From: Stachybotrys elegans
Taxonomy: Eukaryota; Ascomycota; Sordariomycetes; Hypocreales; Stachybotryaceae
Length of the DNA: 64,000 nucleotides
NCBI GenBank assembly: GCA_020746835.1
Contig: JAGPNK010000003.1
Coordinates: 1-64,000, forward strand
Direction: 5' to 3'
The position numbers and the translations under genes are program-made. Below the pieces are notes generated by a model. It was not told the origin of the DNA. It saw only the letters and a program-made list of their open reading frames with translations, and did no database searches. Of this stretch, positions 35,129 to 45,660 are shown piece after piece. Every line of letters begins with the position of its first letter. Within the stretch, counting starts at the first letter, position 1.

Positions 35129-37666
35129 ATGCACTACGCTCACTTTCAGCAAGGCCTTGCTGCCCTTGTTGCTGTCCCCATCTTCAACCTACAATTGCTG
35201 GCAGCGGCCCAGCAAACCGGAGGCGATCCCTGCGAATATGTCGCTGCTCAGCAACAAGAGTCTATCGAATCGCTATCACCTCTGGGTCCAGGAGACATCA
35301 ATTTCGCTTCGTTCGATGCTGAAGCGGCCTTCGCCTGCATCAACCAAATCCCTCTCAATCATACCGAGGCCGTCATCTATATGGGCATTATCAAGGAGTA
35401 CGCTACTTTTCAGTCCACTCTCGCATACAACAAAAACCCACCGGAAAGTTACCAGCAGCCTGGCGTCGACCTAATGGGCGGCCTCGACCATCTAATCAGT
35501 GAAGTCGAAGAAGGGGCGTACTCTACGCATTATGAATTCGAAATCGCGCTGCAGACCCTTATCCGAAGGGTGCACGACGGCCACTTCAGTCTGTACAATA
35601 ACTTGTACAATAACTTGAAGGGCCTCTTTCGATATCGACTCAGCGATAATATTGTCGCCATTTCTTCTGATGGACAGGCTCTGCCTCAAGTTTATGCCAT
35701 CTCCGACGTGTGGAGAGATGTGCCCGACGCATCACCTATTGTTGAAATCGAGGGCCAGTCTGTCTTCGCGTACATCCACAACTACGTCAACTCAAGCAGA
35801 GCGTTGGGTACTATCGAACCTCATGCAGACTGGAATACGCTGATGTGGAACGGACCGCTGCAATGGGGGATTAAGGGGGGCGACACGACAGGAGCAGCAG
35901 GCTTTACTTTCACAGGCTTGGAGCTTACCAGCGAGTATAACGGACCTACTCTGTCGGGCCGTTTTGCAAACGGAACTGATTTCGAGTGGTTTTACACTGC
36001 TTCCGCCTCGCGAGACTTGACAAAGGATAAGCTCACATCCGCACGAGCCATACGAGATGAGCTCATTTATGCCATACCGCAGGTCAAGAAAGAGCCTGAG
36101 AGTCCACAGGAACCCGCCGAGAAGAAGCCTGCCGCGAAGGCTGGAACAAGGTCGCGATTCAGTGATGAATTGCGAGCCCTTGACAAAATACGAGTTCTTG
36201 ATGGCAACATGTTGGCTCTGGATAGCAGACAAGCCTCGGACAACAAGCCTGCGAATCTCTCAGCTGTGCCTTTGTTCAATTACCCGCAAGACCCGGTTGT
36301 GACACAGGAATTCTTTGGTGTGGGTGGCCTTGTGTCAGGATATATCCTCGAGGAAGACTCCATCGGTGTCTTGAGCATACCGACTTTTCAGGCGGGCAAA
36401 GAAGGCCCCACGGCAGCGGCCAGTTTTAGCAAGGCTGTCGACGAGTTTATCACCGTGGCCAAGGAGGCTGGCGTGGAGAAGATCATCATCGACCTCTCAG
36501 GCAATGGCGGAGGGACCATCTTCCAGGGCTACGACACTGCTTGGCGCTTCTTCCCGAGCTTGGCCCCAACTAACAGCAACCGAATGCGCTATACGCGTCA
36601 ATGGGATTTTGTCGGCACCTTTCTGACAGCTGCTATTCAGGATGAGGGTGAGGTGCTCGGCCAAGAAGGCTATTTGTTAGCGTACGAGCTCGCGGCTGGG
36701 AGCATCCCGTTTGCCGCCGGCCCTTGGTCCCTGACCAAAGACGGCGAGGCCTGGGAGTCTTGGGATGCATTTTACGAAGCCAACGAAATATACGGGGATC
36801 TCTTCAGCAACAGAGCAACGTACAACTTCCTCGATTCTGGCCTCGCCAATTCATATGGCCAGGATGTGGCGGGATGGGGAGCCAACCAACTGACGTACGA
36901 AGCGCCCTGGGCTCCCGAAAACGTAATCCTTCTACACGACGGCTTCTGCGGTAGCACTTGCACCATCTTTTCGGAGCTGCTCAAGACGGATGTCGGCGTC
37001 AGGTCGGTTGCAGTTGGCGGCATACCGCAGTATGGGCCGATGCAGGGTGTCGCTGGTACCAAGGGCAGCAATGTGCTCCAGTGGAGCGGCATTAGCCAAC
37101 TAATGCAGATTACAACTGGGATACTCAGCGACCCCGAGGTGGATAATTCCACACTGGCCTTTTTCCGCGATGCTCTGAGCGATTTCGACGGTGAGGACAT
37201 CAGCTCGCTGGTCCCCACGCCGCTGAACTCGAGCCCATGGGCCATCGGCGGGTCGGTCAATATCCTGGACCAGGTTAGGGACAGCGCGCCCGAGCATCCG
37301 CTGCAGTTTGCATATGAACCGTCGGACTGCCGACTCTTCTACACTGGAGCCATGATGCGCGACGTCACCCAACTGTGGCGGGCCGTTGGTCAGTATATGG
37401 GCGGTGATGCCTCTGTCTGTGTTCCCGGCTCCACCAACTGGCCTGGAGCCGACAGCAATGGTGTCGTGCTTGATGGGACTCTGTTCTCCGGGGGTTCTGC
37501 TTGGGACGCCGCCAACTCGACCGAAGTGCCGACCGCACCGGGGCAGAGCACCGATGACAACAGGAATAACAACGAGAGCACAGGTGGCGATGATGCATCT
37601 GGAGCAGGTTCGCTGCGAGTGGGCATGGGGATGGGAGCCGTCATTGCCGCAATGTTGCTGCTGTAG
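35129..37666 (+). CDS. Secreted S41-type serine peptidase, GPI-anchored (CPAF-like)
   Basis: A single exon of 845 aa. The signal peptide lies in residues 1-27 (hydrophobic GLAALVAVPIFNLQLLAAA). The S41 core shows a strand KIIIDLSGNGGGT near residue 453 and the nucleophile region HDGFCGSTCTIFSE near residue 608, where Ser after CG is the expected nucleophile, with the flanking GGxPQYGPMQ loop. The C-terminus is Asn/Ser/Asp-rich and ends in SLRVGMGMGAVIAAMLLL, a GPI-addition-like tail, predicting attachment to plasma membrane or wall. A short 15-nt duplication gives LYNNLYNNL near residue 157. Fungal homologues are annotated as CPAF-like or interphotoreceptor-retinoid-binding-type peptidases of unknown substrate. 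Confidence 0.85.
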   Translation: MHYAHFQQGLAALVAVPIFNLQLLAAAQQTGGDPCEYVAAQQQESIESLSPLGPGDINFASFDAEAAFACINQIPLNHTEAVIYMGIIKEYATFQSTLAYNKNPPESYQQPGVDLMGGLDHLISEVEEGAYSTHYEFEIALQTLIRRVHDGHFSLYNNLYNNLKGLFRYRLSDNIVAISSDGQALPQVYAISDVWRDVPDASPIVEIEGQSVFAYIHNYVNSSRALGTIEPHADWNTLMWNGPLQWGIKGGDTTGAAGFTFTGLELTSEYNGPTLSGRFANGTDFEWFYTASASRDLTKDKLTSARAIRDELIYAIPQVKKEPESPQEPAEKKPAAKAGTRSRFSDELRALDKIRVLDGNMLALDSRQASDNKPANLSAVPLFNYPQDPVVTQEFFGVGGLVSGYILEEDSIGVLSIPTFQAGKEGPTAAASFSKAVDEFITVAKEAGVEKIIIDLSGNGGGTIFQGYDTAWRFFPSLAPTNSNRMRYTRQWDFVGTFLTAAIQDEGEVLGQEGYLLAYELAAGSIPFAAGPWSLTKDGEAWESWDAFYEANEIYGDLFSNRATYNFLDSGLANSYGQDVAGWGANQLTYEAPWAPENVILLHDGFCGSTCTIFSELLKTDVGVRSVAVGGIPQYGPMQGVAGTKGSNVLQWSGISQLMQITTGILSDPEVDNSTLAFFRDALSDFDGEDISSLVPTPLNSSPWAIGGSVNILDQVRDSAPEHPLQFAYEPSDCRLFYTGAMMRDVTQLWRAVGQYMGGDASVCVPGSTNWPGADSNGVVLDGTLFSGGSAWDAANSTEVPTAPGQSTDDNRNNNESTGGDDASGAGSLRVGMGMGAVIAAMLLL

Positions 37667-38186
37667 GAATATCCACTGGGCATGTAAAAAACTTTTTTTT
37701 TTTCTTAGCATCGAAGAGGAATCCCTCTCAGTATGATTCGTATTACATACATAGACAGCAACTGCTTATCTAACTTTACTCAAAACATCTTGTTGTACAT
37801 TCTTGCTGTAGTGCAAATGCTATAATGGCACATCTGATAATCTTTGCAAAGTGGAAAGAGGACTAGTAGGTTGCTTCTTCGCTTCGTCTTTGCCACCTGG
37901 TAGAGCCTCGCAGCCAGGCGTTCAGCGAACGGGCACATCCCAAGCATGATAATGCACCATAGCTCCTACGGGCGTGAGAGCAAATAGTTTCTCCGACCAA
38001 TTTAGGAGGAATCGGCCTGGCGAGTCCGAGCATCCGCCGCCATTATGCTGCAGAGCCACTTTCAGCGGAGGTAACCCGTCCGCATGGCCGATTAGAGGCA
38101 AGCTGGGCTCCTATAAATGTCCATGCTGTCCACCTAAATTCCAACAACACGTAGGTGTACTTCAGGCCTCCGAATCTTTAACCACA
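37667..38186 (+). promoter_or_regulatory. Intergenic region with TATA box of CE1 esterase
   Basis: About 520 bp follow the S41-type gene, starting with a poly-T tract near 37693. A TATAAA lies at 38112-38117, 75 bp before the ATG at 38187, a compact fungal promoter layout. Confidence 0.55.
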
Positions 38187-39548
38187 ATGCAGTTACCAAA
38201 CTTGATGGTTTGGGCTTTTGCTCTCCTCAGTCTCGCCTTTGGCGCCGAGGTGGTGCCCCGAGCCACCTTTGCAGAGGTCACATCCTATGGCTCTAATCCA
38301 ACCGGGACCCGCATGTGGCTCTACGTTCCAAGGAATCTTGCGCCCAATCCTGCCATCGTGGTCGGCCTGCATTGGTGCAGCGGAAATGCGCAAGCCTACT
38401 TCCAAGGAACTCACTGGGCCACCTACGCTGAGACCTACGGTTACATCGTTATCTATCCTTCAACACCATATCTTGACACCAACTGCTGGGACGTCTCGTC
38501 TAACATGACCTTGAAACATAATGGAGGAGGCTCGAGTAACTCCATTGTCAATATGGTGTCATTTGTCATCGAGCAGTATGGCGCTGACCGAACCAAAGTC
38601 TACGTAACTGGCACTTCCTCAGGTGCCATGATGACGGTATGCTGCCAGCACATTTTCCCTTGCCGTTTTGAAGCTGAAGAAGAAAATGTTAGAATGTCAT
38701 GGCCGCAGTATATCCAGATGTCTTCGCCGCTGGCATTGTTTATGCTGGTGTCCCGGCTGGTTGCTTTGCAAGCAGAGATGACATTCCCTCGTTTTGGAAC
38801 GGGACCTGCTCAACGGGGCAGTCCGTAATGACTCAGCAGCAGTGGACTAACATTGTCCACGACATGTTTCCTGGATACACTGGGCCAAGACCCAAAATGC
38901 AAATCTACCATGGGTCTGTAGACGAGGTTCTGAACGTGCAGAACTACCACGAGACCGTTAAGCAATGGACTGGGGTGTTGGGATATCCCAGCACACCTGA
39001 ATCGACGACGCCGAATTATCCACGAAGCCCCTATACCAAGTACGTATATGGGGATAGGCTACAGGTAAATACTGGCATAGCGATTCTTACCTACCCAATA
39101 TCTCGACTGACAACGCGTAGACATTCTTGGGCAACGGTATTACTCACAACATACAAATCTTCCCTGAAGAAGACCTAAAATGGTTCGGGTTTGTGGTAAG
39201 TGAATCGAAAACCGCTCCATCAGCTGTTACTGAGACGTGAAAAGAACCCGGTAACAGTATCAACGACACGAACAGTGACGACAAGCCCAACGAGTACGGC
39301 ACCACCGGCAAGCTCGACCACTAGCATTTCTGGCACAGTGCCTCACTGGGGCCAGTGTGGAGGCATTGGCTGGTCTGGAGGAACAGTGGTAGGTTTCTAT
39401 AGACCGGCTCTGTGGGCAACAAGTTGACTGATTTAACAGTGTGGCACTGGACTCACCTGTGTCAAGGTCAACGATTGTAAGTACCATTTACAAAGGCCTT
39501 GCTATAATTCGCTAACTGTGCCGTTTAGGGTATTCTCAATGCCTATGA
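38187..39548 (+). CDS. Acetylxylan/feruloyl esterase, CE1, with C-terminal CBM1
   Basis: Six exons, 38187-38636, 38693-39064, 39121-39195, 39245-39388, 39440-39476 and 39529-39548, give 365 aa. The signal peptide is MQLPNLMVWAFALLSLAFGA. The esterase core runs from FAEVTSYGSNPTGTRMW through the nucleophile motif TGTSSGAMMT (intron 1 falls directly after it), Asp in IYHGSVDEVL and His in NGITHNIQIFP. A Ser/Thr/Pro linker leads to a CBM1 (VPHWGQCGGIGWSGG, CGTGLTC, ending in YSQCL) that binds crystalline cellulose; its last residues are split over two mini-exons. The fold and motifs match fungal CE1 acetylxylan esterases (AxeA type), which remove acetyl groups from xylan. It is extracellular and points to a plant-litter or plant-associated lifestyle. 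Confidence 0.93.
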
Positions 39549-41666
39549 GCAAACGTTTGAATGATCAGAAGACCTTCTGGATGCAAGCCCTTTCAGTTTT
39601 CGAGGCAGTGGTTCTGCAACTACGAGTCTAGAGTGACATTCAGCAAAGCATCCCAGTCAGGGGTTGAATTACCATCGTGGCTGTGTGGGATGACGCGAGG
39701 GCTATGCTCTTGGCAATGAATGCTTACGCGCTCTATGCGAACCCTGTTGCGTCGTACAGTAAGACGAGACTGTGAAGAGCTCGGTTAAGAGCAAGCAGTG
39801 CGGAGCTGCCCATCTAACGCAAATCCATCATGATATCTCTCCGAGTCCCAACAGAGTATGAGAAGCCCCAGCACCGCACTGCCAATTATCTCATTAGATA
39901 CGAAGGAGAGGGGAAGTGATGACGTGTAACTTCAACCTGTACCCGAGAGGTTTGCACCCAAAAGTTGATGTTAGAGCACACAAGCATGTCATTGTTGACA
40001 GCAATTCTTCCATTTAGGGCTTTTGCTTGTACGGAGGTCCCTGAAGTTTGCGGCCAGTGGGAAACGTGGGTGTTGTTGGCTTCTGTAAAGGGCCGTGCAG
40101 ATCAATGAAGCCGGCACTACACGGCGGAAGAGTTGGATAGTGCCGTCAACGATATTCCGTTGGCGTGCGAGGGACATTATTAACAATGAAGATGGTCTCT
40201 GACAGTAAAGGCGCTGTTAAACCAATAAATAAATTTAGTAGTGGGCAGCAGGGCAATCATCATTGTTCGCATACACTTGTGTTCTTTTTCCCTCGCTGCA
40301 CGCACCTACTCTATCATGAATTTAGTAGGAAATTCTGTATGGTCAATGCGTAGTAACAAGACAACAAGAGAGGGCTTGTCGCTGTAACTAGTTGTATTTG
40401 GGATATGGCATTTCCCACAGACGCCCAATTGTACATGCGGTGGTCATCTCGAGAAGACAGAAACACCTTAGCGGTGTTCTTAACCTAAGACCAGTTGTGC
40501 TTGGGCACCACGTGGTTCAGAGTAGTCTAGATAAGCCTTGTTCATGGTCATCCCTTCTTGTATCTAGCAACACGGGCGATTTACTGGGCGAGCTAGTGTC
40601 TGTCATAATAAATGGCGGCAATGCGCAATATCGGCCGGGGCCCTCGACGCCGAAGGGGCTGGTACGACTTCAATTTCAACAACGTGGAGGATCCACATTC
40701 CGATGCACCGGCGCACGCTGGCGCTTGATGGTATGGTATACAGGGCAATGTTTCACAGTAACACGTCGGGAATTTGCGAGTGATGAGGAAAGGCACATAA
40801 TCACGGAGCCGGCCAAGCTGACTCGTCACAGAGAGAGTTGGGACAGAGCGCTGGTACCAATTATCTACGTCTGTGGCTCACGCCAACCCTGGCGATGACG
40901 CTGCATGTGAAGGTGCATGACACGACACAGGACTAGCGAGTGACAGAGCAAAAAGCTTACTGCCGGGAGATGGGCCAGACAGGCGGGGTCTCATCGGAGC
41001 AGACAAGGACACAGCACAGGGGAGGAAGAGTGCTAGGTTGCCGCCCTTGCCGTAGCTCCAGGCTAAGAAGCGACTTGACTAAATATAGTCTAATCCCGTA
41101 TGTACAAACTCTGTGCTCCTACGTTACATATGTACATACCGACGACCCCCAACTGCTGTGATGCCGAGGGGGCGAAGCGCATACCAAGACAATTAAATAC
41201 GCATAGCCCCCTTTTTTGCAAAAGTCCAGATCCACAAGCCGGAATCGGCCACAAGCCGGAACCGTCCACATGACCCCTGCAAAATCTCAGTAATGGTGCT
41301 TTCGCTTATGATCTAGACCCTTTGATAACGCGGGTTACCTGTCATCCTTATCGGCCCACTTACGGCTCAGCAAACGAGAAATACGACCTTTGCTTGATTA
41401 ATCTTAAAAAACGAAAAAGAAATTTGGGGGCTCCTTTGGATTTTGGCCCCCGTAAGCTCAGACCAGACCCATCGCTGCCCGCATGCAAAAAGTCTCATGG
41501 CCCCGAACTAGTACGCTTTCCGACTCTTCATCCTTCTTCTCTTTTTTCCCAATTTTTTTCTTCTCCCAGGCCATGCCGTTGCGTCAGCGAGATCTCGCCC
41601 GCACTGCTCGTTGACCCCGGCATTTCCAACCTCCCACCCTCCAGCTTCCTCTTCAAGTACCTCGAC
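39549..41666. other. Intergenic region
   Basis: About 2.1 kb. A forward frame at 40392-40898 (168 codons) has no domain, hydrophobic pattern or codon bias that I recognise and is judged to be chance. The last 350 bp are CT-rich and precede the glycosyltransferase start. No RNA gene or transposon signal was seen. Confidence 0.45.
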
Positions 41667-43112
41667 ATGATTCGCGAGCCCAGGTGGTGGCGGCAGCGAG
41701 CCTCGGCCGCCCGCTTCGCCGCCTTTGACCAGGGCAAGTTGGGAGGCATCGTCGGCAGCCGCATCGAAGATGCCCGATCGCTGCTGGGGTGGGTGCTCGA
41801 ACGCTGCCGGCGGGTCTCGCGGCGCACTTGGATTTTCATCATCGTCGGCATCTCTTTTCTCAGCTTGATATTTGGGAGCTACTTGGCTGGGCAATTCGAC
41901 TTCTCAACGTCCCAGAAACCACCACCGCCGCCGCCGCCGCACGCGCCGCCGTCCTACCCGCCCACCGCTGCCCCGGGCCAGCTAATCGACTGGGTACCCC
42001 CGGACATGGATCCCATCGTCCACGGCGTCAAGGCCTCCGAGGGCGTCAACAGAAAGCCCGACTACGACCTTATACCGTTCCCCTACTCGCCCATGACCAT
42101 GACCGAGGCTCAGCAACAAGAGGCTGACCAGCGCCGACACCCGTGGCTTGGTGCCGTTATTTGCTCTGCTTGGGATGTCAAACGACGCATGATGATTCGC
42201 TACACCTGGATGAAGCTCTACAAGGATGTACCCATGGATCAGAGATTCGTCATCTCCAATCCTGGCCCTCAGTGGACGCAGATTGTCCAGATGGAGAACC
42301 AGACCTATGGCGACATGATTGTGCTCGAAGACCTGCCCGAGGACGACTTCACCGCCAATACCGTCAAGACAGTCGAGTTTTACAGGTGGTTGGCTGAGAA
42401 GAGTCCTCGAAAGTACGCACTCGTGTCCAAGCTCGACACAGATCTCTGGGTCAACGCAAGGGCCTTGTGGGATCGCCATCTTGCGCCCCTGCTCGACGGC
42501 CTCGACTCGACTGGACCCATCGAAGCCAACGTCAACCACACTGTTGTTGGTCAGCTTTACTATAGCGGCTTGCACAGAACTGCCTTCCCCCATGGCGCCA
42601 TGTATACCGCCACCTGGGACATTGTGGAGCTATTACCCACCCTCCAGGACGAGTTCCACATTATTGCTGGCGAGGATGTCACCATGGCGTGGCTCTTGAT
42701 GAAGGGCAAGCAAAAGATCAACCTGCTTGCCCTCAACGAGGCCGAGAAGTTTGAGTTTGATAAGAATGACTTGAGGCCCGGCGAGATAACCGCATGGGCC
42801 CGCAATACCACCGACGTCACGTCGCAGTGGCACGCTCTCTACGGGAAGGAGGCTATCGGAATCCATCAGCTCAAGAACGACAATGATTGGCTTATAGTGG
42901 CCACCTGCTTTGACGAGAACGGCGTAAAGGACATGCCTACCGAGCCCGAGCAGCTACCCAACCCAGACGACAAGAAGCCCGGCTACCCACGACCCTGGCA
43001 CGAGTCCATTCCCGACCCGTATTGGGAAACTGATACCGACGGCCGGATATTAGTCAATGGAGTTTGGAAGTTGGAAGCTGGAGTTGGACGAGACATGAAG
43101 AAGAATGAATAG
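41667..43112 (+). CDS. Type II membrane glycosyltransferase, GT31-like
   Basis: A single exon; the ATG at 41667 (MIREPRWW) is preferred over an in-frame ATG at 41322 because the upstream part reads as a CT-rich leader. It encodes 481 aa: a basic cytosolic tail, one transmembrane anchor at residues 54-74 (TWIFIIVGISFLSLIFGSYLA), a poly-Pro stem (PPPPPPPHAPPSYPP), then a luminal catalytic domain. That domain shows RYTWMKLYKDV, YGDMIVLEDLPEDDF, NTVKTVEFYRWL and the DxD metal site in SKLDTDLWVN near residue 257, plus EDVTMAWLL. This pattern fits the beta-1,3-galactosyltransferase family (GT31), so a Golgi enzyme modifying glycoproteins or glycolipids is likely. Acceptor and sugar are not predictable. 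Confidence 0.85.
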   Translation: MIREPRWWRQRASAARFAAFDQGKLGGIVGSRIEDARSLLGWVLERCRRVSRRTWIFIIVGISFLSLIFGSYLAGQFDFSTSQKPPPPPPPHAPPSYPPTAAPGQLIDWVPPDMDPIVHGVKASEGVNRKPDYDLIPFPYSPMTMTEAQQQEADQRRHPWLGAVICSAWDVKRRMMIRYTWMKLYKDVPMDQRFVISNPGPQWTQIVQMENQTYGDMIVLEDLPEDDFTANTVKTVEFYRWLAEKSPRKYALVSKLDTDLWVNARALWDRHLAPLLDGLDSTGPIEANVNHTVVGQLYYSGLHRTAFPHGAMYTATWDIVELLPTLQDEFHIIAGEDVTMAWLLMKGKQKINLLALNEAEKFEFDKNDLRPGEITAWARNTTDVTSQWHALYGKEAIGIHQLKNDNDWLIVATCFDENGVKDMPTEPEQLPNPDDKKPGYPRPWHESIPDPYWETDTDGRILVNGVWKLEAGVGRDMKKNE

Positions 43113-43671
43113 AAGATACAAATGTGACATTAGCAGCCAAATTTAGAATAATATATAATATGCACCAACTGATGCGTATGAAACCTCCAACTTCCACGTG
43201 CATACGAATCCCGTTGCCGAGATCACATATTGAGGTAGGAGACTGGGTGCATATTCTTTTTCTTTTCCAGAACGTATACACTGGAACTCATTGGCAAGCT
43301 GAGTCGATGTAGAGCTGAGTAGATCTCAAGGGGTTACTGCTGCACTTATGTACAGACTGACATGACTGGCTGAAAGGGGGGTATGGGGATAGGGTCGTTG
43401 GACTCGCCCACAGCCCGAGTGAAGCTCTCCTTGTCGCCTTATCAAGCAACCTCAACCTTTGTGGATATCTTTTGACAAGAGCTGCATCTACAAATGATAA
43501 TAAAAGATCAATTCACATACCCCGTACGATCTATCGTCTTATGCCGATCGCGAAAGAGTACGGTAGGGCACAAAGCGCATCGCCATGTGGTGTACTCGTC
43601 CAGTGCTCATCAACCACCAACATGATATCATAGAAACTATGAGGCCGTCTGCTACCTAGTGAGTATACCCT
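43113..43671. other. Intergenic region between convergent genes
   Basis: About 560 bp, A/T-rich near the glycosyltransferase end. No coding signal. Confidence 0.5.
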
Positions 43672-44082
43672 TCAAATTCCGTCACGGCAGTAGGCAGTGA
43701 CACATCGTATGACAGGAGTGTTCAAGCATGCATAGCTCCAACCATTGCAAGCGTTGAAGTCACCACCGTGTATTTCCGAGCACTCGCCAACCTTGATACC
43801 CGTCCCAACCACAACAAGGTCTGTTCCTCTGATCTCCATTTTGTCGTCTGGGTTGCAAGGGTTACCGAACTTGATCGTCTCACCCCAAGTGCCATCGGGG
43901 GTTTCTCCTCCGCAGGGGTCACCTCCCTCGTGGTTGACATCACTGATGTCGAAGCTGCCGTCGACTGGTTCAATGAAGCCTCCGAAACCAGTGTCGCAGG
44001 TGGCGTCATAGATGAGAATATCGGCACATGCCTTTCCGAGGAGAACAGTGGCAGTGGCCATGTATGCAATGTGGAAACGCAT
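43672..44082 (-). CDS. Small secreted cysteine-rich protein (effector-like)
   Basis: A single exon of 136 aa. The signal peptide MRFHIAYMATATVLLGKACA is followed by a mature protein of about 116 residues with eight Cys (DATCDT, DPCGG, NPCNP, GECSE, NACNG, YACLN, IRCVT, AYCRD). It is acidic and Gly-rich, and the last six Cys fall in the C-terminal half. It is the size and composition of fungal secreted effectors or antimicrobial-like proteins. I do not recognise a named family. A strong TATA box lies 180-190 bp upstream, suggesting tight, inducible expression. Confidence 0.8.
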   Translation of the reverse strand: MRFHIAYMATATVLLGKACADILIYDATCDTGFGGFIEPVDGSFDISDVNHEGGDPCGGETPDGTWGETIKFGNPCNPDDKMEIRGTDLVVVGTGIKVGECSEIHGGDFNACNGWSYACLNTPVIRCVTAYCRDGI

Positions 44083-44260
44083 TTTGACGAGATGGTGAAT
44101 TTCTTTCCAGAAAGGACTAATATTTGTTTTAGTGAGTTATTCCAGGGACAGAAAACATGTACCTACCTCAAGGGCTGAAACGTGTTTTTGCTTGGGAGAT
44201 GAGGAAAGTAAATGGTTAATGGTGATGCGGTAGTTCTTCTGAAAACGACATGTCTCGACT

Positions 44261-44269
44261 CTTTATATA
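44261..44269 (-). promoter_or_regulatory. TATA box of small secreted Cys-rich gene
   Basis: Reverse-strand TATATAAAG, about 180 bp upstream of the ATG at 44082. Confidence 0.6.
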
Positions 44270-44846
44270 AGTGATTTACCTCTGATGACATTGCCTTGGA
44301 ACTACTCTCGTGACTGGCATGGCATTGAGTGGCGGTGTGTTGAGTGATTTCCCTCAACTGAAGGATTTGATTCAGGATTCCTTCTGACATGGCCTTCTAT
44401 GCCTCATTACACGAATCTCATAACTTTTAAACGGGTCGAGGATCAGAGTCACCCCAGAAACCGATTTAACAATGCTCAGAATCGTGATATGTTCCTGGCT
44501 GATAGACTTTAGCCTGTAAGGAAAGTACGGACCAAGGAGGAGAACCCGGAGCCGGCTCTCAGCGCTGGCTCGGTTGCACGAGTTATGACTTCATATCTGG
44601 AACTCACGATCATGGAAACCAGTGACGATCTGATAATTGACCTGCATTAGCTTGCTTTTAGTATATGTAGCCTGTGGAGCGTAGCGAGGATTTGATCTCA
44701 GGTACCATGTCTTAGCAGAATACGGGATCAGCGATCCCGAAGGAGTGCCGGTAAAAGTCACTGGCCAAAATACCCTTGTTGTTATTCCAACCTTTGACAA
44801 TGGCTCTCGGCATAGTTACAACCTCTTGCTTGATTCATTCTGCTTC

Positions 44847-44854
44847 TATATAAG
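44847..44854 (+). promoter_or_regulatory. TATA box of second small secreted gene
   Basis: Forward TATATAAG, about 160 bp upstream of the ATG at 45014. The leader between them is CT-rich, as is usual for fungal transcription starts. Confidence 0.6.
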
Positions 44855-45013
44855 TGGTAAAGTCCGCTTGACAACTTTCAAGATGTCCGCATCGCTACAA
44901 CTTCCGGTATACATCGCTCCAATTTTACGCACTCATTCTCTCAAAAAGCTACCAGTACGTCCTAACCTACGCTCGATTAATTGCTCTCTTCTAATTCTCG
45001 TACTCTCACAGCC

Positions 45014-45388
45014 ATGCGTTTCTCTGCCATCATTCTCGGAGCCTTGAGTGCTACCAGCGTTTTTGCCAACACACCATACGTCTGTAATGATGACAAAGCC
45101 GTTCCTTACGCAGCTGGCGTTGCTGTTCAGACAGCCATCGTGGAAAAGTTCGCTTCTTTCGGAGCGGCAGGTTATGACTTGAACCAGAACAAATACCAGC
45201 TGTGCATTGATGGAAAGGATCTTCCGGGAACCAATGGTCACCGTTCTTTTGCTTGTGTTTGCACGCGAGGCAACAAGGTCCCCATCACTGCCGCTATGGT
45301 ACAGAGTGCGTATGGACAGATTCTGAGTGGATGTACCGGAAAGGCTGGAACTATTTTGATCGACAATGTTCAGTATGGTTTATACTAG
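45014..45388 (+). CDS. Small secreted protein, 5 Cys
   Basis: A single exon of 124 aa, starting at the ATG at 45014 (MRFSAIILGALSATSVFANT) because it gives a clean signal peptide; an in-frame ATG at 44981 would add an unlikely extension. The mature chain of about 105 residues has five Cys (YVCND, QLCID, FACVC, SGCTG). The C-terminus (TILIDNVQYGLY) looks like a closing strand. The middle FACVCTRGNKVP is positively charged. No family is recognised. Divergent from the other small secreted gene and with a matching promoter, it may be co-expressed with it. Effector or antimicrobial function is a guess. Confidence 0.78.
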   Translation: MRFSAIILGALSATSVFANTPYVCNDDKAVPYAAGVAVQTAIVEKFASFGAAGYDLNQNKYQLCIDGKDLPGTNGHRSFACVCTRGNKVPITAAMVQSAYGQILSGCTGKAGTILIDNVQYGLY

Positions 45389-45660
45389 AGCTCTTGAAAC
45401 ATATTGATGGGGAGTCAAGTTGGACCTCGGCCGGATTTTGGCTCACCTAGGAGGGAATTTAGATGATGGATAAGACCAGAATCCAGTAAGGAGATATGGC
45501 ATTGCGGCTTGGTATGGAGCTTCCTCGATTACGTGCCGTTGATATCCCCTACCCCTGAGCCCTGGAAGACAAACGTTGGAAGATGAATGACACGTAGCAG
45601 CCAAAATACCATTTGTGATTATATAACTAAGTACATTGTGACAAGCTGAAGCTTGCGCTT

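Larger units (their letters stand above)
44083..45013. promoter_or_regulatory. Shared divergent promoter of two small secreted proteins
   Basis: About 930 bp between the divergent start codons of two small secreted protein genes. Each side carries its own TATATAA-type box, listed separately, at a similar distance (about 160-190 bp) from its ATG. Confidence 0.5.

Noticed and set aside
40392..40898. 168-codon forward open frame
   Set aside because: No domain, signal peptide or helix pattern; on its own, length is weak evidence in this GC range.
32880..41666. CRISPR arrays, tRNA genes or transposon termini
   Set aside because: None seen in the long intergenic regions of this window; CRISPR is not expected in a fungus. 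A tRNA scan and a repeat search would settle it.
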